Shown here in pieces: positions 39,193 to 47,078 of a stretch of 64,000 nt of DNA. Below the pieces are notes generated by a model. That model was not told the DNA's origin. It saw nothing but the letters and a program-made list of their open reading frames with translations, and ran no database searches. Both the position numbers and the translations under genes were made by a program. This DNA is from a virus. The stretch lies in the IMG/VR virus record IMGVR_UViG_3300032177_000008, positions 1-64,000 of that record. The stretch is one strand, 5' to 3'. Numbering within the stretch: position 1 is the stretch's first letter; each line of letters starts with the position of its first letter.

Positions 39193-39448
39193 CGTCAGCT
39201 CCTGCATTGATTGGCTGATTGAAGTAGTCTTCTTCCGACTCAAAAGATTGATAGCCCAGAGCTTTTTCTGGGTCCATCTTTTTTTCCAGTATATCATCGC
39301 CTTCTGGGGTATCCAAGGATAACTCAGGCTCTTCTACTGGAACTTCTTTAGATTTCGCATCTTCGATAGCAGCTTGCTTAATCTCTTCTTTTTGTTTGGC
39401 CCTCTTCAAAAAGTCAAAAGCATCTGGGATTCGCTGGATACTAATCAT
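39173..39448 (-). CDS. small acidic protein
   Basis: 91 aa, helical and acidic (KRAKQKEEIKQAAIEDAKSKEVPVEEPELSLD). Starts on an ATGA overlap with the CTG-start gene and overlaps the next gene by 20 bp. Possible assembly chaperone by composition; unknown. Confidence 0.6.
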   Translation of the reverse strand: MISIQRIPDAFDFLKRAKQKEEIKQAAIEDAKSKEVPVEEPELSLDTPEGDDILEKKMDPEKALGYQSFESEEDYFNQPINAGADDVIRST

Positions 39449-39714
39449 CGATGCACCGAGGTGCGGGAGACCAGTCCTTTACGTTGCGTGCTTCCGAATC
39501 CTCCACCTATAGCCCTCCCAAAAGGCTCAATCGCAGGCTGACCAGTCAAACCGTTCATGCCGGGGACTGGATTGCCGGGACGCGTCGAAGGGGTCACTCT
39601 CGTAGGTTTAGATACAGGTTTTGTACCACCATAAGGGCCCGTAAGCTTCGTCGGGCTCTTTATACCCGGAAGTTTGATGCCCGCGATTTTTGACCATCCT
39701 TGAGTGAAACTCAG
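39445..39714 (-). CDS. tagged protein with CTG start (LSFTQGWSKIAG)
   Basis: 89 aa, open in one frame from the upstream stop to a TGA that overlaps the next start. The first codon that yields the family tag is CTG (39712-39714), preceded by AGAGGAAATT as a ribosome binding site; SFTQGWSKIA then matches F-x-x-G-x-x-K-x-A. The body is Gly/Pro/Thr-rich and ends SVHR. No ATG exists before residue 52. The tag match and tight packing in the operon support the unusual start. Confidence 0.65.
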   Translation of the reverse strand: MSFTQGWSKIAGIKLPGIKSPTKLTGPYGGTKPVSKPTRVTPSTRPGNPVPGMNGLTGQPAIEPFGRAIGGGFGSTQRKGLVSRTSVHR

Positions 39715-39738
39715 AATTTCCTCTATTCTTTTATAATA

Positions 39739-40656
39739 TTAAAATTCTCTTCTTTGACGCGCAACCTCAAACTCTTCAATGACTTTAAGCGCCGTATTCA
39801 GATCATACGGGATTTTATACTCAATGTCCTCTGGGTTGATCTCTTTGCATCGAATATACTGAATTAAGGGGATCCTGCGTTTTTCCGTCTCCGAAATTCT
39901 CTCTACACGCCATAGCTTTTGAGTGCGCAATTCACGAAGTACATCACCCGGTCTCAGTTGTGGCCAATTTGAAAGCATTGCGTTAATTTCATTGGGCTGG
40001 GTAGCTCCCCAATCCTGAAGCTGAACTACATTAGTGGAAGGACTGTAGTCGACATAAGCAGTGAGCTGAGGATAAAAACCGCCCTCCCAGTTCGTGCCGT
40101 AACAGTGGGGACAGTTCGAAACAAGACGCTTCTTAATGACAGGGTCGAAACAATTCTGACAGGGTACGCCCGTACTCTTCCGTTTATGAACATAAGTCGG
40201 CTCGCCTGTCGTATCCTCGAGGAGCCAATTCACTTCATCTACAATATAGATCCCCACTACATCGAGCTCGCCATCCATTGTAAAAACAGGACTCAGAAAC
40301 TCTTCTTGAGTACTGATCTGCCGTGTACGAATTTGGTAGTACTGGTTTTTATAGAAATCCCAAAATGTCGCAGTGTAATCCACATATTGGTAAAAATCTA
40401 AAGCACTGATAGGGCCTGCAAGCTGACTCAAATTAATCGTATCGGTGAGTGGCTTAGGCGGCAACCACGGAGTTCCATCAATATTAATGTTATTGATTTT
40501 AGGATTCTGGTTCTGGGCCTCACCGCGGTCGATATAAAATTCAAAGTCAGAAAGGTCCGCCTGATTAGGCAATAACTCCCAAGAAATAAGCATCTTCTCA
40601 GGGAAGCGAGAAAGAGGCTGAGCGGTGAATTTTTTAAAGTGGATGGGAGAAGTCAT
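39739..40656 (-). CDS. virion neck/connector-type protein with zinc motif
   Basis: 305 aa. Beta-rich N-terminal part (ISWELLPNQADLSDFEFYIDRG), then CQNCFDPVIKKRLVSNCPHCYGTNWEGG, a four-Cys zinc knuckle around residue 165, and a C-terminal region with PGDVLRELRTQKLWRVERISE typical of head-tail joining proteins. Located between head and sheath genes. Its start overlaps the HNH gene's stop. Confidence 0.6.
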   Translation of the reverse strand: MTSPIHFKKFTAQPLSRFPEKMLISWELLPNQADLSDFEFYIDRGEAQNQNPKINNINIDGTPWLPPKPLTDTINLSQLAGPISALDFYQYVDYTATFWDFYKNQYYQIRTRQISTQEEFLSPVFTMDGELDVVGIYIVDEVNWLLEDTTGEPTYVHKRKSTGVPCQNCFDPVIKKRLVSNCPHCYGTNWEGGFYPQLTAYVDYSPSTNVVQLQDWGATQPNEINAMLSNWPQLRPGDVLRELRTQKLWRVERISETEKRRIPLIQYIRCKEINPEDIEYKIPYDLNTALKVIEEFEVARQRREF

Positions 40657-41381
40657 ATGTGCCTTTGATACTCAGCGACTTGGACACACATCGTGATAAA
40701 ATTTTTAGCAGCCATAACTTCTTTTGCTTTTTGGCAATTAAAACAAGATGATACAGTATTTTCTAAAGAATAGTAGGGTTCGTTATTTATTCGATCAGCG
40801 GAGTTTAATAAAATTACTTCTCCAGTCCTTGTGTTTTTTCTAGTTGAAAAACCCCCACAATAAAGACATCCCTTTAATATTATTGCTACGTAGTCTTTTT
40901 TAGTTAGATAACTTTCATAGCCTCGTCTTTGGGCGCCACTAATATGTTGTCGGTAAGAACGGTTTTTTATCGCCTCACTATTTGGCAAAATAGTGTATTT
41001 GCGCCTTAAATCTTCTTTTTTACACCCACAACTCTTTGTTCGCCCACTGGTTACGTGTGCTACTCGTAACTCAACTTTTTTGCTACAAATACACTCAAAT
41101 AGCCAAGTAGCAGAGTGATAGCTGTCCATTCTAATAAATTTAATTGCTTTTAAGTAAGCAAACTTTTTATCAGTATAATCTTTACCTTGGGCTTTACATT
41201 GTCTGCCGCAGGATTTTTTCTTCCCATTTAACAGATCACATTCATATGCTTCTACTACAATCATACACTTGCATTGGCAATACCAGCGCTTTGTAAAACC
41301 ATCAACAAGATACAAAGATGTTAGTTTGCCATATACGGCCCCCGGGGTAACTTTATCTTTTTTTATGACGCTACCAGTCAT
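40653..41381 (-). CDS. HNH homing endonuclease
   Basis: 242 aa from the ATG at 41381, which overlaps the upstream gene's TAG region. Zinc-rich N-terminal part (CQCKC, FECICSKKVEL, TSGRTKSCGC repeats) typical of phage HNH proteins with DNA-binding zinc modules; the nuclease part is GCLYCGG, then SADRINNEPYYSLENTVSSCFNCQKAKEVM. It interrupts the neck gene cluster as a free-standing mobile gene. Longer starts at 41426 would overlap more. Codon choice is visibly more AT-rich than in its neighbours, a sign of recent arrival. Confidence 0.85.
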   Translation of the reverse strand: MTGSVIKKDKVTPGAVYGKLTSLYLVDGFTKRWYCQCKCMIVVEAYECDLLNGKKKSCGRQCKAQGKDYTDKKFAYLKAIKFIRMDSYHSATWLFECICSKKVELRVAHVTSGRTKSCGCKKEDLRRKYTILPNSEAIKNRSYRQHISGAQRRGYESYLTKKDYVAIILKGCLYCGGFSTRKNTRTGEVILLNSADRINNEPYYSLENTVSSCFNCQKAKEVMAAKNFITMCVQVAEYQRHI

Positions 41382-41844
41382 AACCAATAGCTTCGTATTC
41401 CGAGTGAAATCCTCCATTATAAGCACCTTCTACGTTCTGTTGTATTTTAAAATTAAGTTTTTTAGCCTCGTAATCACTAGCTAAATTCTGAATCCAGGAT
41501 TGATAATAACTTGTCTTGTTTGATCGGACAATTGACGTCCCACCGCTGTTGTACGTAAGTTCATTTCTGCTTTGATAGAGTCCTGCCATCTTTAAGCAAA
41601 TAACCGTAGCCCCATGAATTAATAAATAAAGGCTAGGAAAAGTTCCATACCCTACTGGGTTTAGCAACGGGGTTGTCGTATTCCAATCACTAATCGTCAA
41701 CATGAGCGCAAGATCTAAGCGCTTGTCATCAATCTCTTTTCGACGGAGCAACCGGTTCAGTTGCTCGTTATCCATCAAAAATAAGCGAAGGTACTCTAAT
41801 GCTTTTTCTTTTCGGGAAGCCTCAAGGGGCGTTAGAACTGCCAT
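41371..41844 (-). CDS. probable head-tail connector protein
   Basis: 157 aa. Helical N-terminal half (ALEYLRLFLMDNEQLNRLLRRKEI) then GYGTFPSLYLLIHGATVICLKMAG, and a C-terminal tail YNGGFHSEYEAIGYDW. Helical bundle proteins of this size between capsid and tail genes are usually connector (gp6/gp15-like) proteins; position-based. Its 3' end overlaps the HNH gene. Confidence 0.5.
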   Translation of the reverse strand: MAVLTPLEASRKEKALEYLRLFLMDNEQLNRLLRRKEIDDKRLDLALMLTISDWNTTTPLLNPVGYGTFPSLYLLIHGATVICLKMAGLYQSRNELTYNSGGTSIVRSNKTSYYQSWIQNLASDYEAKKLNFKIQQNVEGAYNGGFHSEYEAIGYDW

Positions 41845-41880
41845 GCGTCTATCATAGCACGATCAAAAATGAATGAAAAT

Positions 41881-41980
41881 GCGTGACCAGCTTTGAACCA
41901 GTGGTAACGGGATTTGAACCCATGTCCCCGGCTAAACCGGTATCCTAGGCCGCTAGACGATACAACTTGGCCAGTCACGC
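41881..41980 (-). tRNA. tRNA-like element with shortened anticodon arm
   Basis: The minus strand 41900-41967 reads: acceptor AGTTGTA/TACCACT (one mismatch), TC, D arm GTCTAGCGGCCTAGGAT, then CCGG-TTTAG-CCGG where the anticodon arm should be, and T arm ATGGG-TTCAAAT-CCCGT. It is about four bases shorter than normal, so the anticodon cannot be set; with a CCG/CGG stem the loop GTTTAGC would offer UUA. The element is flanked by GCGTGAC/GTCACGC inverted repeats at both ends. Degenerate tRNA or structural RNA are both possible. Confidence 0.45.
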
Positions 41981-42011
41981 ATCCTTTGCCGAAGGGTTCA
42001 AAATCCTTCGG

Positions 42012-42539
42012 TTACTTTTTTATAAGAGCTCCAACACCTACAGAGCGGGGGGCTTTAACCGTGAACTTCTCTGAGTCATCCACTGAACGAGGGCGATCCC
42101 CAGGAATTGGAGAAAGCCCATCATACTGGTGGTTCTCAGTCTCAGTCCCAAGAGAAATCTTGGTGCGGGGCTGATATTCTTGGGTAAGAGGCGGGGAATG
42201 TGCTCCTTTAGAAAGAGACGCTTCCCGGGCGGCCTCAGGATCAAAATCTACTTCATCGTCTTCAGTAATATCTTCTGGGAGCTGAGTCTGTGCAATCTCA
42301 GAAATTCGAGTGCCCGCGGTCACAATAGCTTCGCCGGGTCCACTGATCGGAGTTCCATCCTCAGCATTCGTGATGCGAATAAAACCTTGGGCTGCCCAAC
42401 TCTCGAGCACCTCATCAATCACAGGCAAATCTAAAACAAGTGGGCGATTAGGGGCAATCACGTGGTTATGATAATCCAAAAAATGGCCCAGGGGTGGTCT
42501 GATAATAGGGGTAATATTGACGATGCGAATTTTAGGCAT
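42012..42539 (-). CDS. virion-operon protein of unknown function
   Basis: 175 aa. PKIRIVNITPIIRPPLGHFLDYHNHVIAPNRPLVLDLPVIDEVLESWAAQGFI is a folded alpha/beta N-terminal half; the rest is acidic and probably disordered. Lies downstream of the capsid gene in the leftward operon. Ribosome binding site AAGGAGACTCATT. Confidence 0.65.
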   Translation of the reverse strand: MPKIRIVNITPIIRPPLGHFLDYHNHVIAPNRPLVLDLPVIDEVLESWAAQGFIRITNAEDGTPISGPGEAIVTAGTRISEIAQTQLPEDITEDDEVDFDPEAAREASLSKGAHSPPLTQEYQPRTKISLGTETENHQYDGLSPIPGDRPRSVDDSEKFTVKAPRSVGVGALIKK

Positions 42540-42591
42540 AATGAGTCTCCTTGTTCTGCAAAATACTCATTGTGAGAGCATTAGGCAAGTC

Positions 42592-42783
42592 TTACCTATA
42601 AATATTAAAAGCTTTTTTGGGGGTTTTTAAAGTTTTAAGATACTTGGCCCTTGCTTCTCGTTCATGCTGCATATGAAGAACACTCGGATTAATGGCGCGG
42701 AGTACGGGTCGTGGAGTTTCTTTGGTTGGAGCATGGGAACATGCCACCAAAAATAATAAAACGAAACAAATGAGTTTAACCAT
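42592..42783 (-). CDS. small lipoprotein
   Basis: 63 aa from the ATG at 42783: MVKLICFVLLFLVACSHAP is a signal peptide with the lipobox LVAC. A basic mature part follows. No obvious ribosome binding site. It is out of keeping with the virion genes around it and may act in lysis or at the envelope. Confidence 0.6.
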   Translation of the reverse strand: MVKLICFVLLFLVACSHAPTKETPRPVLRAINPSVLHMQHEREARAKYLKTLKTPKKAFNIYR

Positions 42784-42834
42784 AGTTGTATTTAAATACG
42801 AGTTGGGGTGACTAGGCAAGAGTTACATAATTCC

Positions 42835-42843
42835 GGGTATAAG
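42835..42843 (+). promoter_or_regulatory. phage promoter motif GGGTATAAG
   Basis: GGGTATAAGTTTTATGAGGAGAAC leads to the ATG at 42866. It drives a single rightward gene inserted in the leftward virion block. Confidence 0.65.
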
Positions 42844-42865
42844 TTTTATGAGGAGAACCGCTAAC

Positions 42866-43159
42866 ATGAAAGAAAAATCTAAAAAGAAATCAAAACCACT
42901 TCAATGGAAATGTGTAGGTGATATTGCAGTAGATTCTGGAACTATTTTATTTTGTGATCCATGTCATATAGAAGACGAAATCCCAGAAGAAGCTTTTAAA
43001 AGTTTCGAAGGAATAAACGATGCTACACAATCTGAGGTGGGGCTTATTATTAGGACTGGGTTTGGAGATGGAGTCTACCCAGTATTCGTACAAAGAGAAA
43101 AAGGTAGAGGTATTATTAGAGTACTAATTGAGCTTGGCCCTCCATCTAGTGGTGATTAG
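42866..43159 (+). CDS. hypothetical protein with CDPCH motif
   Basis: 97 aa from the ATG at 42866 (AGGAGAACCGCTAAC). The core VGDIAVDSGTILFCDPCHIEDEIP followed by GFGDGVYPVFVQREKGRGIIRVLIE resembles small phage proteins with a D-S-G-x(n)-CDP signature (DUF4241-like by eye). It is the only rightward gene in 35-52 kb and has its own promoter and terminator, so it is an independent expressed unit. Confidence 0.65.
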   Translation: MKEKSKKKSKPLQWKCVGDIAVDSGTILFCDPCHIEDEIPEEAFKSFEGINDATQSEVGLIIRTGFGDGVYPVFVQREKGRGIIRVLIELGPPSSGD

Positions 43160-43173
43160 GGTAGTGTAAAATA

Positions 43174-43208
43174 AAAATCCCAGCTCTCATCGAGAGCTGG
43201 GATTTTTT
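43174..43208. terminator. strong bidirectional terminator
   Basis: AAAATCCCAGCTCTC pairs with GAGAGCTGGGATTTT around ATC, with T-runs on both strands. It separates the rightward 97-aa gene from the capsid gene's 3' end and can stop both. Confidence 0.9.
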
Positions 43209-43228
43209 TAAATACCTAACTGACTAGG

Positions 43229-44155
43229 TCAAAATGACCCGCCACCTGGAATGATTTGAGGTACTGCGAGTGTAATCTTCGCAACAGAACGAAGATTTGC
43301 AATTCCCATGCCCACATATTCCCAACTTTTCCAGAATACTTTATCTGCTTCCTTCTTGATCCAGAACTTCACATCATTCAGGATAAAGAAGTTACCTAAG
43401 AACTGTGGATCCGTATAAGCAAAGATCTGTCCTGGAGGAAGCAGATCAGTCTTATTCGTGACCACAACTTTACGGCGCATGATGGTCTCATACTTATAAC
43501 CATTGACCGTCATTTCCGTCGCAAGCGGAGAGCCCACGTCAGTAGCTGGTTGGATATGCCAATCATCGAAGTCGACGTTGGTCATGAGGATGACCATCGA
43601 CTGGAGTTTATCCACATCGATCATCTTCACCAGTTTGTTGAGGTTCGTACGAGTCACAGTTGTGTCAGCAGAAACGATCTGCTTTCCACTTGCAGTGACA
43701 GCGCCATTGGATACAGCGATCCAAGTGCTGTCTTCCACGAACATGATATCCTTGATCGAATTTTCTTCGATCACTTTCGTGATCGGATATTCGTATGCAA
43801 GGAGCTCGGCTTCATTCTTCACAAAGAGATCGCTCTCAATCTTGAAGAATGGAACTGCATAACGCTTCCCTTGCAGGTAGCGCTCGCGACCCGCTGAGCG
43901 GAAGTTAACCGCGGCAGCAGTCGATGGATGTTCGAAATCCACGACTTTGATCAACGTGTCCTGGCGGGTCGAACGTTGCAAATCCGCACGAGTGACAGAC
44001 TCAGGCGGAAGGATTTTCCTGGCGAACGAGTGTTCACGAAGGAATGAGCGGACATAGGCCTGGCCTGCCTGTGCCGTCTTAGTTTGTCCATCCTGCGTAT
44101 CCATACGCGTGATGAACATATTATTAAATGATACAGCTTCTTCACCCATCGACAT
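43229..44155 (-). CDS. major capsid protein (HK97 fold)
   Basis: 308 aa. An N-terminal ~35 residues with KTA at 26-28, then FARKILPPESVTRADLQRS, a central spine-helix-type segment and a C-terminal NFFILNDVKFWIKKEADKVFWKSWEYVGMGIANLRSVAKI, the P-domain end typical of HK97-type major capsid proteins in large phages. Position after scaffold, protease and decoration genes agrees. The KTA site may mark protease trimming of the N-terminus. Strong ribosome binding site (AAGGAGGAGAC). Confidence 0.8.
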   Translation of the reverse strand: MSMGEEAVSFNNMFITRMDTQDGQTKTAQAGQAYVRSFLREHSFARKILPPESVTRADLQRSTRQDTLIKVVDFEHPSTAAAVNFRSAGRERYLQGKRYAVPFFKIESDLFVKNEAELLAYEYPITKVIEENSIKDIMFVEDSTWIAVSNGAVTASGKQIVSADTTVTRTNLNKLVKMIDVDKLQSMVILMTNVDFDDWHIQPATDVGSPLATEMTVNGYKYETIMRRKVVVTNKTDLLPPGQIFAYTDPQFLGNFFILNDVKFWIKKEADKVFWKSWEYVGMGIANLRSVAKITLAVPQIIPGGGSF

Positions 44156-44185
44156 TTGAAGTCTCCTCCTTCTTAGGTTGACTTT

Positions 44186-44251
44186 TGTACTATAACCGAA
44201 TTAACGATCACGTACGATTGTACTCTAACCGAATTAACGATCGAGTACGAT
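44186..44251. repeat. tandem 33-bp duplication around the decoration gene's stop
   Basis: Two adjacent 33-bp copies (44186-44218 and 44219-44251) differ at about three bases. The right copy holds the last codons and stop of the 153-aa gene; the left copy is the leftover repeat just upstream of the capsid gene's leader. A simple slippage duplication is the likely origin. Confidence 0.85.
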
Positions 44252-44695
44252 GATTTCCATAACGCCATTAGAGTCTGGTGCAGTAAATACACGAGCTAGA
44301 ACAGGATCCGCACCCGCAGCTAGTTGTGGTACGCGAATAAGACCTTTGATCGTCAAATTCGAACCAACAGGATAAACACCTGCCACATATTTGTTGGTAC
44401 GGTAGATAAATCCACCGTTGGTGATCAAAGTCAGATTACCGGTAGCCATCGAATCGTATTGAGTATTACCTACCCAAATAGGATAAGTGCTTGCAACAGC
44501 AGCCACACCGGGCTCAACCATCTGTCCAGTAGCTCCCTTAACCATCCAATCACCTGGCTCTACAGGTAGAACTAAAGTTGGATCGAATTTCACATCTACA
44601 AGATTGATGTGCTCTAATCCTTTGATAATATCCATTTGATTATCGGGTGTACTCAGGTCAACCGTAATCGGTGCAATGAATTCTGGCGTAACCAT
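44234..44695 (-). CDS. probable capsid decoration or stabilising protein
   Basis: 153 aa, beta-rich (DVKFDPTLVLPVEPGDWMVKGATGQMVEPG, YRTNKYVAGVYPVGSNLTIKGLI). It lies immediately upstream of the capsid gene, where many phages encode the lambda gpD-type decoration protein. It contains no K-x-A sites, unlike the scaffold-like genes before it, as expected of a mature surface protein. Function by position. Confidence 0.55.
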   Translation of the reverse strand: MVTPEFIAPITVDLSTPDNQMDIIKGLEHINLVDVKFDPTLVLPVEPGDWMVKGATGQMVEPGVAAVASTYPIWVGNTQYDSMATGNLTLITNGGFIYRTNKYVAGVYPVGSNLTIKGLIRVPQLAAGADPVLARVFTAPDSNGVMEIIVLDR

Positions 44696-44707
44696 ATAAA
44701 CTCTCCT

Positions 44708-45067
44708 TTACTCGTTGTCCAGTTCGCCGGTTAAAACAAACCGTTCGAATGGGTTCTTTCCATTAGCTGGGGATGACCCAGCCAACTCACCAATTTTACG
44801 CGTTCCCACATACCCTCTTTCGAGGGCTTTCTCGACGACATCGAGATCTTCTTGCATGAGGCTTGCAACCTTTTGCACGAACTCTTCATGGGTTTTGTAA
44901 GGTTCATGTAGCCCGAGTTCCACTTCACGGAAGGCGACTTTGTGAGCTCTTTTTTCTTGCATAGTTTCCTGTGCAAGTTTTTCGAGTCTTAGTCGTTCAG
45001 AGTGCTCCTTACGAAGCATTTCCCCTGCCGCTTTGATCATCTCGGGGGTAATTTTTTGTTCAGACAT
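44708..45067 (-). CDS. scaffold-region helical protein
   Basis: 119 aa from the ATG at 45067. Charged and helical (HSERLRLEKLAQETMQEKRAHKVAFREVEL) with KLA and KVA triplets. Located between scaffold-like genes and the decoration gene. Part of the head assembly block by position. Confidence 0.6.
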   Translation of the reverse strand: MSEQKITPEMIKAAGEMLRKEHSERLRLEKLAQETMQEKRAHKVAFREVELGLHEPYKTHEEFVQKVASLMQEDLDVVEKALERGYVGTRKIGELAGSSPANGKNPFERFVLTGELDNE

Positions 45068-45069
45068 AT

Positions 45070-45561
45070 TCACCACCCCAGATTTCTTGTGACGGGTATT
45101 CGACCCAATAATTGATCCATGGTAGGTTTCTTCTTTGGATATTTTGGCCGAGAGTTCTTATCCTCGGTTTTTGTCAATCCACCACTAATTGCGACTAGAA
45201 TAGGAAGATTCTCAAGTGTCTTTTTTGCAGATGTTTTTGAAAGAACTTCCTCAATCTGTTCATTAGTGTAACCTTCCGCTTTAGCTTTTTCTTCAAAGGA
45301 GGCTACCTTCATCATAGCATCCAAACAAGAAGCAGTCTGAAGACGGTTATAGGCCAAAGCTACCTTTTCGATCTCAACAGTTGCTGACGGTCCCTGTGCA
45401 TCTGGAATCAGAACTTCTTCCGAAGCCTGGCTCAGAAGCGCTACCAAATTCTCCACATTGGAGACACTGGCAGTCTTCTCATGAGGTGCGGCGGCAGACG
45501 AACTCATGATGAGTTCATCTGCTCGCCTAAGTAAATCTCTGAGAGGTTTAACCGCACTCAC
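45070..45561 (-). CDS. head-region helical protein with K-x-A sites
   Basis: 163 aa with KTA, KVA and KVA triplets (EKTASVSNVEN, EKVALAYNR, MKVASFEEK). Helical first two thirds, basic tail RPKYPKKKPTMDQLLGRIP. Likely an internal scaffold or core protein processed during head maturation; inference from position and motif density. Confidence 0.6.
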   Translation of the reverse strand: MSAVKPLRDLLRRADELIMSSSAAAPHEKTASVSNVENLVALLSQASEEVLIPDAQGPSATVEIEKVALAYNRLQTASCLDAMMKVASFEEKAKAEGYTNEQIEEVLSKTSAKKTLENLPILVAISGGLTKTEDKNSRPKYPKKKPTMDQLLGRIPVTRNLGW

Positions 45562-45566
45562 TTCCG

Positions 45567-46418
45567 TTACCCCTTACTCGCTCGACCTGCAGCAAAGCCA
45601 GCACCGGCACCCGCAGCGCCGCCGTACAAGCCCTGATATTTACCCAAGTGCTCCTTAACCTTGGCAGTGTGTGGGTGAGCCTTTAATTTCTCAAGAAGGC
45701 TTAAACCCTTCTTAGCACCTGCATTGGCAAGTTTCTCGAGACCTTCTTCGACTACATCAATCACTTCTTGAGGACCCCGCATAGCCTCAACCATCTCACC
45801 TAAAGTAGCTTCAGAAGCTTTTTTCTTCATGAGGTGGTGAGCGCCATAACCCGCAGCACCTAGTCCAGCGGCAATCAAAGCTGCTTTGCCTTTATGCTTT
45901 TTAAGCACTTCATGACCAAATTCAGTCATCTTCATACCCGCTCTTCTCCCCTTAGTATGAACTCCACGGGCAGATGCTTTAATTTTAGATGCCATACTCC
46001 CGCCACTTCTTACAGGGGGAGCATTAGTTGTGTCCACAGCGAGTTTTTCAAAAAAATCACTGTAACCCGAAAACATAGCGACTGAAGCAGCTTGAGCTAC
46101 TTTGTGCATTTCTGCACTGTCTTCGATCTCAGCCAAACCGAGATCAGAGACAAGTTGTTCCACTGCATTGCCAACTTCTTCTACTGCTTCTTCATGTTGC
46201 TGAAGGGATTCAGCAGCAATCTTATCTAGGCCATCTACTTCAGCAAGTTGTCGTTCAGCAGCAAGCCAACCATAAGCATAAAGAGCATCCACCAGTTCAC
46301 TTTCAGCGATCTGCGCTTCTGCCAGCTTTTCCACTTCATCTGGAAATTTAGTATCGAGAAGTTGTTGCTTCTCTTCCGCACTCATTTGTTCAATTTCTTT
46401 TAAGATATCACTCAACAT
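45567..46418 (-). CDS. probable internal head/core protein
   Basis: 283 aa from the ATG at 46418 (GAGGAGAAAATCTT upstream). An acidic helical N-terminal third, then a basic middle (KIKASARGVHTKGRRAGMKMTE) and Gly/Ala-rich hydrophobic stretches near residues 180-200 and at the C-terminus. Five K-[ILV]-A triplets (for example KLAEAQ, KIAAES, FEKLAVD) suggest multiple protease sites, as in scaffold or core proteins destroyed in maturation. Confidence 0.6.
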   Translation of the reverse strand: MLSDILKEIEQMSAEEKQQLLDTKFPDEVEKLAEAQIAESELVDALYAYGWLAAERQLAEVDGLDKIAAESLQQHEEAVEEVGNAVEQLVSDLGLAEIEDSAEMHKVAQAASVAMFSGYSDFFEKLAVDTTNAPPVRSGGSMASKIKASARGVHTKGRRAGMKMTEFGHEVLKKHKGKAALIAAGLGAAGYGAHHLMKKKASEATLGEMVEAMRGPQEVIDVVEEGLEKLANAGAKKGLSLLEKLKAHPHTAKVKEHLGKYQGLYGGAAGAGAGFAAGRASKG

Positions 46419-46447
46419 AAGATTTTCTCCTCTTATTGTAGGCAAAA

Positions 46448-47077
46448 TTACATTGCTTGTTCGCCGACAATACCTTCATCGGCCATACGTTTTAGAATTT
46501 TTTGCTTCACCGCGAGGGAGTAAGGAGATGTGTTCTTCGTGGTCGCGTGAATCTTTTCTCCGCTCGATCCGCTGTGATTCATAGGAAGAGCAGCTTCTGC
46601 GGGCTTACCGACAACATTAGTTAACCCACCTGATGGATTAATATGTTTTAAAGGGACTTCATCATTTCCTGGGGCATTGGCATCAAACGCAATCTTTTCA
46701 ACATAGGGAGCAAGTTGAGCATTGAAGTAGTGACCAACCATTTCACCAAAAGCAGTACGCTCTTCGTCACTTTCAGTGCCCGTTTCATCTTCAGTGGAGG
46801 CTGCTACTTTAGTAGTGCCTTCGTTTTCATCGGTAGCAGAGGGAACATCCCCCATAATCTGTTCATAGATTTCAGCCAAGCTGCCTTTTGCCATAGATCC
46901 TCCCCGGTTCACATTTTCAGAGGCAGTTTTCACCGAAGCGGTGGTACCTAACCCCAAATTTTCCAACACCTGATCCACTTCTTGAGTGGAAGAAGTTGCT
47001 GATGCCTGCTTGGTTTGCTCAGTAGTCTTTGCTTCACCTAGCCCGCACTCAGCTAACAAGTCACTTAACGTAGCCAT
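46448..47077 (-). CDS. scaffold-like protein
   Basis: 209 aa, acidic and low in complexity with Ser/Thr/Glu-rich stretches. It carries KQA, KTA, KVA and KIA triplets. Directly downstream of the prohead protease, the usual scaffold gene place. No defined domain. Confidence 0.6.
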   Translation of the reverse strand: MATLSDLLAECGLGEAKTTEQTKQASATSSTQEVDQVLENLGLGTTASVKTASENVNRGGSMAKGSLAEIYEQIMGDVPSATDENEGTTKVAASTEDETGTESDEERTAFGEMVGHYFNAQLAPYVEKIAFDANAPGNDEVPLKHINPSGGLTNVVGKPAEAALPMNHSGSSGEKIHATTKNTSPYSLAVKQKILKRMADEGIVGEQAM

Positions 47078-47078
47078 A

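Noticed and set aside
39658-39667. GGGTATAAAG promoter copy on the minus strand
   Set aside because: It lies inside the CTG-start coding sequence (codons for P-G-I-K), with no start site at a suitable distance; probably chance.
39451-39693. 80-aa plus-strand ORF
   Set aside because: Arg/Ser/Thr-rich shadow of the CTG-start tagged gene on the minus strand, which fits the operon and the family tag.
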